Shown piece after piece: positions 55,682 through 64,000 of a DNA stretch of 64,000 bases. The stretch covers positions 19,047,707-19,111,706 of the forward strand of contig NC_049992.1 in NCBI RefSeq assembly GCF_000003815.2, given 5' to 3'. Positions within the stretch are counted from its first letter, which is position 1. Each line of letters starts with the position of its first letter. Source of the DNA: Branchiostoma floridae (lineage: Eukaryota; Chordata; Leptocardii; Amphioxiformes; Branchiostomatidae). The position numbers were made by a program, and so were the translations under genes. The notes beneath the pieces are model-generated. The model had not been told where the DNA came from and ran no database searches. It saw only the letters and a program-made list of their open reading frames with translations.

Positions 55682-56821
55682 TTAGTCCTCCCCGGCAAAT
55701 CTCCCTGTGTCTTCTATATACTTTGAGAATGCCTTGTACATCATTTTGTTTGTTTCTTCTCCCAGATCTTCTCTCATCCCTGCTAGCGTCACTATGTCCA
55801 GCCTTCTCTCTTTCTCCCGTGTACTGAGTTCTTGGTATATGTTGTCCACCTCGTTGTACATTCTGTGTCTGCTGGTCTCATACCTTGGGCAGTAGTACAG
55901 GAAGTGCTCTGTGCTTTCTCTCTCCCCACAGGCTTCACAGTTGGGTGACTCTGTGTCGTCTATCCAGTTTCTGTAGGCGTTGAGTGAGGTGTGCCCACTC
56001 ACCAGCTGGTTTATTGCAATTTGGGTTGACCTCAGTCCCAGTACTTTGCATTTTTTCTTCATTTGTACATTTATCTTCTGCATGTGTTTGCTGGTAGTAT
56101 GTAGCTCGCTTCTTCTTTTCCATCTTTCTTCTGCTTGTTTTTCTATGTGTTTGAGGGCTTGTTGTCTTGTCCACACTGTATTCATGTTGCTGTTTCTGGC
56201 CTCTTCAGCTGCAAGTTTGGCTTGTTCGTCGGCTAGCTCATTGCCTGCTACTCCCATGTGCCCTGGGCACCATTCAATTTGAATGTTGACTCTCTTCTGC
56301 TTCATTTCGTGCAGTTTCTGTCTTATGTTGTTAACTAGATCGTTATAGGCATCTACTTGGTGAGTGGTGATGACATTTTCTATTGCCGCCTTGCAGTCAC
56401 ATAAGATGAGCACTCTCTCTTCACTTCTTTCCCTCTTGCTCAGTGTGCTGAGTGCCAGGTGAAGTCCCTGCAATTCCCCCTCATAGTTGTTTGACTTTGC
56501 TGCAACGGGCTTCTTGACAGTGTATGGTTCTGTTCTGCCCCAATGTTCGTAGATCACTGCCGAGCATCCTGTCGGACCTGGGTTCCCTAGAGACGATCCG
56601 TCCGTAAAGACGACGGTTGTCTTTGTCTGCTTGATACTTTGCAGTAGCTGTGCTATTTCTTCTTTCGCTTGCTCTTTGCTGCATTGGTTGTTCATTTTGG
56701 GTGTGAATGACCCTGTTATTCTTCCAATGGAGAAGGGTGGTAACCTAGCATCAAAGTAGCTTGGTTTGATAATCTTTTTCGTGTATTTTATGGCTGTCAT
56801 TTTTGTCCCGTTCAGGTTCAA
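55682..56821 (-). mobile_element. 5'-truncated LINE: RNase H domain and C-terminal Cys/His motif
   Basis: One open frame of 379 aa. Residues around VVFTDGSSLGNPGP, NNYEGELQGL, LILCDCKAA and WCPGHMGVAGNELADEQAK supply the four acidic residues of RNase H. A later CEACGERESTEHFLYYCPRY resembles the C-terminal Cys/His motif of LINEs with RNase H (I/R1/LOA-like groups). No RT is present upstream on this strand, so it is a 5'-truncated copy. The intact frame over more than 1.1 kb suggests it is young. It lies just downstream of the putative divergent exon. Confidence 0.85.
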
Positions 56822-57235
56822 GGTTCATTTTTGTCACATTTTTTGGTTGCTTGGTGAACAAAATAGAATTTGAAGCAAAAACACCTATGTTTGTGTAAAG
56901 ATGTCAAAGATAAGTTAAGAGTCTGGCCTGTTCTTGGAGTGTACTGGAAATCGCATACATTACAGATATACCCATTCCTTGACTTTGTAATTGTTTCTCT
57001 TTCATAGCATTTCAGCTTGTTTTGATTGTTTTGTTTTCATGCACCATTTGAAAATTTTGTGGCCATGTTATAGCAAAAAGCACACTCCCATGAGTGTTGT
57101 GCGGGGCTTTGTGTAGATATTGGTATCAATCTTTTGAATTCCAAAACGCAGCCGACAAGATTGACAAAGAGGGCCGGATTAGCACGTTCATTTGCCTCAT
57201 GGTTGATAATCGTTCGTCTTGTCTTGTATTTACAG
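56822..57235 (+). other. 5' flank of zinc-finger gene 1, duplicated at 62.07-62.55 kb
   Basis: TTTTTGTCACATTTTTTGGTTGCTTGGTGAACAA-type sequence, TAAGTTAAGAG and GTTTTCATGCACCATTTG recur in order at about 62090-62340. The flanks were therefore copied together with the finger exon. An acceptor, TTGTATTTACAG, closes this stretch. Confidence 0.6.
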
Positions 57236-58684
57236 AAGTTGATCCCGATATTGCTGACATGGCAACAACAGACAGCATGCAGGGTGTGGATGAGGTCAGG
57301 AGAGGAGCAGCAGGGGGTTCTGCCGACAGTGTTCTTACCTGGCAAGGAGACAGACGTGAGGAGTCTAGGGAGAAATCCGGTAGGAGAGACAAGGGTGTGA
57401 GAGTGTACAGGTGTGAGGAGTGCAGCAAGGAGTTCAGTAAGCTCTTTAGTCTGAAGAGGCACATGCAGACTCACACAGGGGAGAAACCCTACAGGTGTGA
57501 GGAGTGCAGCAAGCAATTCAGTAGGCTGAATCATCTCAAAACTCACATGCAGACTCACACAGGGGAGAAACCCTACAGGTGTGAGGAGTGCAGCAGGCAG
57601 TTCGGTAAGCTGAGCAATCTAAAGATTCACATGCGCACTCACACAGGAGAGAAACCCCACAGGTGTGAGGAGTGCAGCAAGCAATTCAGTAGGCTGAATC
57701 ATCTCAAAACTCACATGCAGACTCACACAGGTGAGAAACCCTACAGGTGTGAGGAGTGTATTAGGCAGTTCAGCCAGCTGACTCATCTGAAGACTCACAT
57801 GCATACTCATACAGGGGTGAAACCCTATAGGTGTGAGGAATGCAGCAGGCAGTTCAACACGCTGAGTAGTCGAAAGAGACACATGCGCACTCACACAGGG
57901 GAGAAACCATACAGGTGTGAGGAGTGCAGCAGGCAGTTCAGTCGGCTGGGTGTGCTGAAGACTCACATGCGGACTCACACGGGAGAAACCTTACAAGTGT
58001 GACGAGTGCAACAGGCAGTTTAGTGTGCTTAGTAGTCTCAAGACTCACCTGCGTACCCACACTGGGGAGAAACTTTACAGGTGTGAGGAGTGCAGCAAGC
58101 AATTCAGTAGGCTGAATCATCTCAAAACTCACATGCAGACTCACACAGGTGAGAAACCCTACAGGTGTGAGGAGTGTATTAGGCAGTTCAGCCAGCTGAC
58201 TCATCTGAAGACTCACATGCATACTCATACAGGGGTGAAACCCTATAGGTGTGAGGAATGCAGCAGGCAGTTCAACACGCTGAGTAGTCGAAAGAGACAC
58301 ATGCGCACTCACACAGGGGAGAAACCTTACAGGTGTGAAGAGTGCAGCAGGCAGTTCAGTGAACTTTGTGTGCTTAAGAAACACATACGGACTCACACAG
58401 GGGAGAAACCCTACAGGTGTGAGGAGTGCAGTAGGCAGTTCAGTCAGCTGGGTCATCTGACAACTCACGTGCGGACTCACACTGATGAGAAACCTTATAA
58501 GTGTGAGAAATGCAGCAGGCAGTTCAGTCAGCTGGGTTCTCTGAAGAAACACATGCGCACTCACACAGGGGAGAAACCCTACATGTGTGAGAAGTGCAGC
58601 AGGCAGTTCAGTCAGCTGGGTGCCCTGAAGATACACATGAGGACTCACACTGGAAAAACTGAAGGTGTAAGTTCTGTGAACTAG
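57236..58684 (+). CDS. C2H2 zinc-finger gene 1: 15 fingers, frame broken after finger 7
   Basis: An exon opens after TTGTATTTACAG|AAGTTGATC; the first ATG in it is at 57259 (MATTDSMQGVDEVRRG). Fifteen C2H2 fingers of the [28 protein letters not shown] type follow, with canonical TGEKP linkers. Fingers 1-7 read in one frame to a stop at 58002 (HTGETLQV). Fingers 8-15 read in another to the TAG at 58682. The break is a 2-nt deletion in CACACGGGAGAAACC (about 57976), where the consensus has two more bases. A 248-bp block (57661-57908) recurs at 58079-58327, offset 418 nt, that is five 84-nt fingers minus the 2-nt deletion. If translated as is, the product has about seven fingers and could still bind DNA. 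It has no KRAB or BTB domain. A nuclear DNA-binding role is inferred from the family. Confidence 0.75.
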
Positions 58685-59702
58685 GAAGTCTGAAGAGAGG
58701 TGTACTCACATGAACCCTACATGTGTTAAAGGAATACAGCAGTATGATAGGGAAGACAGGAAGACGCACATTGCATTCAAACTGATGACAAATCTTCATG
58801 TGTTATGAATTGAGTAAAATTGGATGCACTGAAGGAACACATGAACACTACAGTCATGACAGTCTCACAATGTATAGGTGACAGACCAGAGCACCTAAGA
58901 TAGCAAGCAAATTATTAGGGTGAGCTTTAAATTATACAAAGGTTGGATATGTAGACTACCTCATACATTATGTACTTCATGTACATGTATAGTCTACTTG
59001 TTGGTAAAGTTATTTTTTCTGTTCTTGTTGGTTCAGCTTTGTTATAGCATTTCTTCTGTTATATAAGAAATCTACTCTGTACTTAATCACTGTAGACTTT
59101 ATTGGTTATACTGTTATAGGTTGTCCTTATCACTGTAGACATAATTGGTTATAGGATATGCGGACTTATCTATCTTTACAATCACAGCTAGAGGTTGTAT
59201 TTAGGAGCTAACAACTGGCTGTTGTTACAATTCATTGATTGTAACCTTTTGTAATCTGCTAAATGATAGAAACGACATTTTCTTTGGATTGTTCACACCT
59301 TTTTTCAGAAGTTCTTCTGTCTGTTTGTTGATCCCAGATCTTGTAGTTGATAGTAATCAAGTTTTGTTATTTTATAATGTTTGCATAACAATCATGTTTT
59401 CAATGTAGTGGAAGTACCAAGTTCAAAGTAGGGAAGTAGAAAGCAAAATGTTGTGAAGTAGAGAGTTTAAAGTTCAAAGTAGACTAGTAAAAGTAAAATG
59501 TTCAAAGTAGGAGAAGTAAATGGTTCAAAGTTCATAGTAGTGTAGAACAAAGTATAAAGTAGTTCAAAATACAATGTTCAAAGTAGTGAATTTACAACAT
59601 TCAATGTATTTACATATTACTGGAATTTGTCTTTGGAGTTCTCTAACAGATGTAGCAATCTTAGTAGTAGCAATTTTGTAATGTCCTTTTTACATTATAA
59701 AA
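58685..59702. other. 3' flank of zinc-finger gene 1
   Basis: 58690-58920 is repeated after zinc-finger gene 2 (63680-63900). 59070-59160 has a small direct repeat (CACTGTAGAC with TTGGTTATA). 59400-59600 is low complexity made of degenerate GTTCAAAGTAG units. No gene is seen. Confidence 0.55.
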
Positions 59703-59710
59703 GCGTTACA

Positions 59711-60037
59711 GGGCTCGAAATACCACCTGCATATGCAGGTTAGTGCAGGTAAAATTGGAGCTGTGCAGGTATTTCTGATATCTACCTGCACCTGAACCTG
59801 CACTGGTCCATGTACTAGGTTTTATACATAAATATCCTATGGTGTAGGTGCATGTGGATTGTTATTAGCTGCATTGACTGTTACCACCTATTAATTAAGT
59901 ATAAAATAATGGTTCCTGAAAAATTTGAGTATGATCCATACTTCCTAAATTGGTGCAGGTAAAATTTGTCTGGTGCAGGTAATTTTCAAAGCCACCTGCA
60001 CCAGTGCAGGTATGCAGGAAAAAGTATTTCGAGCCCT
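59711..60037. mobile_element. hAT-like MITE with perfect 8-bp target duplication
   Basis: GGGCTCGAAATACCACCTGC on the left is matched by the inverse GTATTTCGAGCCC(T) on the right. Both sides carry GCGTTACA (59703-59710 and 60038-60045). An 8-bp duplication and C/AGGGCTCG-type ends are usual for hAT. The interior has many TGCAGGT / ACCTGCA motifs. There is no ORF. Confidence 0.9.
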
Positions 60038-60459
60038 GCGTTACAATATACATGTAGTACATACTAACACAGGTTTATTGTTTTCGTTGAGTTTTGCAAC
60101 CAAGTTATTGAAGAATTCTGTTGTCTGATAAATAAAACAAGCGCAGAAGAAGAAGATTATGTTATTTTATTCATTGATGTGATGATGTTTGATATAGCCT
60201 GTAGAGGCAATGAGAAAAAATACGTTTTATTTGCAAGAGAAAAGAGAGACTGTTTTAAGTCCAAAAGTCATGCCTGAAGGCTAATTGCCTGTACATTCTC
60301 AATGACTAAGAGAAGTAAATACAAATGTAGTGTGATACATAACACTAGTATCTAATCAACTATATGGTGTGCTATTGACGGGTTTTACTCCTTTGAAGGC
60401 AGTGGTAAATGAACGGTCCCAGTATGATGATTGGATTTTGTGCTTTTACTGGAAATATA

Positions 60460-60642
60460 CTAGTAGTCATTTGGTGTTCTTCTTAATGGTAAAAGCTTGG
60501 TGAAACTGTGGCAACTGTTTGAAATAATGTTTCTTTCGGCTTCATAGTGTGTACATTGACTGATAAAATGAATTTCATTTTCTACTGCTTTCATTGACCA
60601 ATATATACATAATCTCTCGTGGACAGGGAGCTGAATATGCAA
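60460..60642 (-). mobile_element. Relic of a LINE C-terminal Cys/His region
   Basis: The minus-strand frame reads HIQLPVHERLCIYWS, then ENEIHFISQCTHYEAERN, similar to the C-terminal C-x2-C-type motif of CR1/L2-like polyproteins, with one Cys replaced by Trp. There is no RT nearby, so it is a short dead fragment. Confidence 0.6.
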
Positions 60643-61069
60643 AATATATATTAAGTTGTGCTTGTTTCCTGTAGACTCTTGAGAGAATGACGAAGTGTGG
60701 ACTACTGGAAACCCGTGTTAGTCTATGAAGGTCACCGGAGGATCATGTACAATAGATGGGTAATCAGGGAACGAAATCTGACCTCTCGCCATGAGTACTT
60801 CCGGGTCGTAGTGTCCCGACTTCCTGTCCGCGAGGATACGCGTGGCTTGGAGTTCGGGGCCGTTTCTCGTCCTTCGAGAAGAAGTCCTCATTCATTCCGT
60901 AGCGCGTTCTAGTGTTTCATCAGGCATCCCTGTGTCGACTAAGTTCCAGGTAAGAAGACTTGACTTGTGACTCGGTATTCAAAGATTTGTAGAACAGTGT
61001 AAGAAGGAAAAGAGTTTCATGAAATCTGAACTCGCCACACCGGCATGCATAATTTTTTCAGAGCTGGAC
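60643..61069. other. Intergenic, no gene seen
   Basis: A 71-codon ORF (60697-60912) lacks recognisable motifs and splice sites. Confidence 0.35.
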
Positions 61070-61251
61070 TGTTGAAACAACCAGAGGGGCGAGTAAGAAC
61101 AGAAAGAAACAACATCCCGACTCCCGGGATTCGAACCCGCGCCAAACCCGGGCAGCCGGATCACAAATCGAACGTGCAAACCGTTCGGCCATAAAGGCTT
61201 AAGCCGTTAGGCGTCTTCGGTTTAGCAGTCCTTGAACACCACTGTTACACT
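61070..61251 (-). repeat. tRNA-like SINE or repeat, copy 1
   Basis: The minus strand contains a B box (GGTTCGAATCC) within GGCGCGGGTTCGAATCCCGG and, upstream, TGGCCGAACGGTTTGCACG, which resembles an A box. The sequence is almost identical to 61352-61533. I do not call it a functional tRNA because the acceptor stem cannot be closed convincingly. Confidence 0.6.
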
Positions 61252-61351
61252 ACTCCCCCTTTTCTTTTCAAGATTCGTCCTCGAATCTCCGAGATCGACA
61301 TCCCTGTGTGGCACATACTAGCCTGTTACTCACAGGGCCGGCGTGGGAACC

Positions 61352-61533
61352 AGTGAAACAACCAGAGGGGCGAGTAAGAACAGAAAGAAACAACATCCCG
61401 ACTCCCGGGATTCGAACCCGCGCCAAACCCGGGCAGCCGGATCACAAATCGAACGTGCAAACCGTTCGGCCATAAAGGCTTAAGCCGTTAGGCGTCTTCG
61501 GTTTAGCAGTCCTTGAACACCACTGTTACACTG
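61352..61533 (-). repeat. tRNA-like SINE or repeat, copy 2
   Basis: It repeats 61070-61251 almost base for base, from TGAAACAACCAGAGGGGCGA to CACCACTGTTACACT, 282 bp downstream. The spacer carries CTACTCCCCCTTTTCTTTTC and TCGTCCTCGAATCTCC, sequence of a kind seen near LTR-element ends, so the pair may instead be parts of an LTR element. Confidence 0.65.
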
Positions 61534-62552
61534 TCATCAGGCCGTAAAAACCTACTTTTCTTCTGCTCAACTGCGTAAAACATTTTGTAGTGGGGAAGAA
61601 GGAAAGGATGTTGTATATTTGGCGCTTTGTTGTGTTGTTTGGCGGTTAAAATGTGACTATTCAGGAGCTGGGCTTGATAAAGTAAAAAAATTATGTAAAC
61701 AAGGGAGGGTCGATAAGGGTTTTTTGATTTTGTTAGCTTGGAGGAGCAAAGATGGGCGCTTTGCCGCAATGACTTGTAAAATAGCTACGTATAGTGTTTT
61801 GAATCAACATCAATAGACCAGGTTCACGGTTGTTCATATGGTAAGGACTCCAGTTACCTGTCTTAGTTGTACTGCAAACCCCTACGTGCGCCCCGACCCC
61901 GAAAGTTCGCGCCCACATCTGGATTCCATTGTCACCCTGAAGCAAGGGGGGGGGGGGTGAATTTCACGGGACGGTTCACTAACTGTTACATTGTTACTCC
62001 TGAGACATGTACACCTTCACAGAACTACTCTCCAAGCAGAGGTTAGGCTCAAGCTTGGTTTGATCTTTTTCATGTATTTTATGGCTGTCATTTTTGTCAC
62101 ATTTTTTAGTTGCTTGGTGAACAATCGTAGGACCTGGCAAAATAGAAATTGTAGCAAAAACGCCCACGTTTGTGTAAAGATGTAAAAAATAAGTTAAGAG
62201 CCAGGCCTCTTCTTGGAGAGTACCAGAATTGCATACATTATATATATCTCACCCCTTCCTAGACTTTTAAATTATTTCTGCTTCATATCATAGCATTTCA
62301 GCTCTTTTTAATTGTTTTGTTTTCATGCACCATTTGAAACTTTATGGCCATGCTAGAATAAAAAAACACACTCCTATATGAGTGTTATGTCCTGCGAGGG
62401 GATTTGCTCTGTACTCCATAGATGTAGATGTAGATGTTGGTATCAATCTTGTAAATTGCAAAGCATGTAGCCGACAAGATTGACAGAGAGGACCGGATTG
62501 GCTCCTTCATTACCTCATGGTGATAATCGTTTGTCTTGTCCTATGTTTGCAG
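61534..62552. other. Intergenic, then duplicated 5' flank of zinc-finger gene 2
   Basis: 61950-61964 is a short G run. About 62026-62049 holds a 24-bp exact match to the exon 3 donor region of gene C. From about 62070 the sequence parallels 56822-57235 and ends in the acceptor CTATGTTTGCAG at 62552. Confidence 0.5.
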
Positions 62553-63679
62553 AAGTTGATCCAGATATTGTTGACATGGCAACAACAGACAGCATGCAGG
62601 GTGTGGATGACGTCAGGAGAGGAGCAGCAGGGGGTTCTACCGACAGTGTTCTCACCTGGCAAGGAGACAGAAGTGAGGAGTCTGGGGAGGAGTCCGGTAG
62701 GAGAGACAAGGGTGTGAGAGTGCACAGGTGTGAGGAGTGCAGCAAGCAGTTCAGTAAGCTGAGTAATCTGAAGAGGCACATGCGCACTCACACAGGTGAG
62801 AAATCCTACAGGTGTGACGAGTGCAGCAGGCAGTTCAGTCAGCTGGGTGATCTGAAGACTCACTTGCGCACTCACACAGGGGAGAAGCCTTACAGGTGTG
62901 AGGAGTGCAGCAAGCAGTTCAGTAGGCTGGGTCATCTGAAGAGTCACATGCGCACTCACACAGGGGAGAAACCCTACATGTGTGAGGAGTGCAGCAAGCA
63001 GTTCAGTAGGCTGGATAGTCTGAAGAGTCACATACGGACTCACACAGGGGAGAAACCCTACAGGTGTGAGGAGTGCAGCAAGCAGTTCAGTAGGCCGGAT
63101 AGTCTGAAAACTCACATACGGACTCACACTGGGGAGAAACCCTACAGGTGTGAGGAGTGCAACAGGCAGTTCAGTAAGCTTAGTGATTTCAAAGACACAT
63201 GCGGCCTCACACAGGGGAGAAACCCTACAGGTGTGAGGAGTGCAGCAAGTAGTTCAGTAAGCTGAGTAATCTGAAGAGGCACATGCGCACTCACACAGGT
63301 GAGAAATCCTACAGGTGTGACGAGTGCAGCAGGCAGTTCAGTCAGCTGGGTGATCTGAAGAAACACTTGCGCACTCACACAGGGGAGAAGCCTTACAGGT
63401 GTGAGGAGTGCAGCAAGCTGTTCAGTAGGCTGGGTCATCTGAAGAGTCACATGCGCACTCACACAGGGGAGAAACCCTACATGTGTGAGGAGTGCAGCAG
63501 GCAGTTCAGTAGGCTGGATAGTCTGAAGAGTCACATACGGACTCACACGGGAGAAACCTTACAGATGTGAGGAATGCAGCAGGCTGTTCAGTCAGCTGGG
63601 TAATCTGAAGAAACACGTGCAGACTCACCCTGGAAAAATTGATGGTGTAAGGGACGAAGCAGGCAGTTCTGTGAACTAG
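62553..63679 (+). pseudogene. C2H2 zinc-finger gene 2: 11 fingers with three lesions
   Basis: An exon opens after TATGTTTGCAG|AAGTTGATC; the first ATG is at 62576 (MATTDSMQGVDDVRRG, as in gene 1). Fingers 1-5 are intact. In finger 6 one base is lost at GATTTCAAAGACACATG (about 63189). Finger 7 has TAG for CAG in AGCAAGTAGTTCAG (about 63249). After finger 10 the 2-nt loss CACACGGGAGAAACC occurs, as in gene 1. The frame recovered after it ends SSVN and TAG at 63679, again as in gene 1. Finger blocks from 62741 and 63244 are offset by 503 nt (six fingers minus one). A five-finger product from the first ATG remains possible. Confidence 0.75.
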
Positions 63680-64000
63680 GAAGAAGATGTGTACTCTTAT
63701 GAAAACTCTACATATGTTCAAAGAATACAGCATTGAGTATGATAGGGAAGATAGGAAGAAGCACATTGCACTCAAAGTGATGACATACCCTCAAGTGTTA
63801 GGAATTGAGTCAGCTTGGGTACACTGAAGGAACTAATCTTACACAAGTTACAGACCAGAGCACTTAAGATAGCAAGCAAGTTTAGTGGGGCAAATAATGT
63901 CATAATTGATATGCAGCAAAAAAATTCCTTTTGGTGTTTTATGTGCAGAAATCAGTTCTGTCTTACTACATGTATTTTGTGAGCTTAAAATTTTACGAAC
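63680..64000. other. 3' flank of zinc-finger gene 2
   Basis: It parallels 58685-58920 (ATACAGCA, TAGGGAAGA, CAGACCAGAGCACTTAAGAT) and then becomes unique to the window edge. Confidence 0.6.

Noticed and set aside
56481-56684. Second minus-strand frame over the RNase H segment
   Set aside because: It is a shadow of the 379-aa RNase H frame.
57938-58648. A 236-codon minus-strand open frame, with similar antisense frames at 57037-57978 and 62510-63546
   Set aside because: These are shadows of the C2H2 repeats on the plus strand; the repeating pattern mirrors the 84-nt finger unit and no family fits.
57400-58680. Regular 84-bp repeats that might be taken for a CRISPR-like array
   Set aside because: The repeats encode C2H2 fingers with conserved Cys and His and the linker TGEKP; there are no unique spacers.
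61070-61251. Functional tRNA gene
   Set aside because: The B box is good, but I cannot close an acceptor stem and the sequence is part of a longer duplicated repeat.

Overview
The window reads as intron-rich, transposon-dense animal genomic DNA, most likely from an amphioxus (Branchiostoma). That source is an inference. It rests on compact introns, tandemly expanded lectin-like and zinc-finger genes, an ATGCAAAT-rich repeat family, many small TIR elements and a CR1-type LINE with a 2A-like peptide. There are no operons or bacterial features. Coding sequence is scarce. I joined exons by hand from splice consensus, reading phase and family knowledge.

Region by region. 0.07-1.1 kb: a decayed RTE-type LINE. 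3.7-27 kb: three minus-strand genes (A, B, C) for type II membrane proteins. They share one architecture: a cytoplasmic tail ending in a P-N-V-P-Q-Q-A-R motif, one TM exon, a Thr/Pro/Tyr-rich stalk exon and a Cys-rich ectodomain exon. Gene A ends in a C-type lectin domain. Genes B and C, which lie in an approximately 6.9-kb tandem duplication, end in a hevein-like Cys-rich domain. Several further copies of a noncoding first-exon module remain between them. 28.2-33.0 kb: a plus-strand gene of unknown family with three candidate alternative first exons, each encoding a different membrane-anchor N-terminus joined to one common cytosolic domain. 35.6-38.3 kb: a minus-strand P-loop GTPase (290 aa) ending in a CaaX-type prenylation box. 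39-47 kb: repeats only, including a 193-bp tandem satellite interrupted by a TIR element and two Harbinger-like MITEs. 48.7-55.3 kb: the conserved gene CYB5D1 in four exons, whose last intron holds an antisense CR1-type LINE. 55.7-56.8 kb: the RNase H end of another LINE. 57.2-63.7 kb: a tandem pair of C2H2 zinc-finger genes, both broken by frameshifts and sharing one identical lesion.

Genes A-C look like candidate surface receptors that kept a common tail and membrane module and exchanged the ectodomain. With the GTPase and the multi-promoter membrane gene next door, the 3.7-38 kb stretch resembles a rapidly evolving host-environment locus. That reading is inference. CYB5D1 is the only gene I can tie to a well-known orthologue.

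Much of the rest is mobile DNA. It includes four recognisable copies, plus fragments, of a TTAA-flanked (piggyBac-type) MITE, one nested inside another; hAT-like and Harbinger-like MITEs with visible target-site duplications; a fold-back element built of about 20-bp repeats; and a roughly 1-kb repeat family whose terminal inverted motif differs between copies but stays self-complementary.
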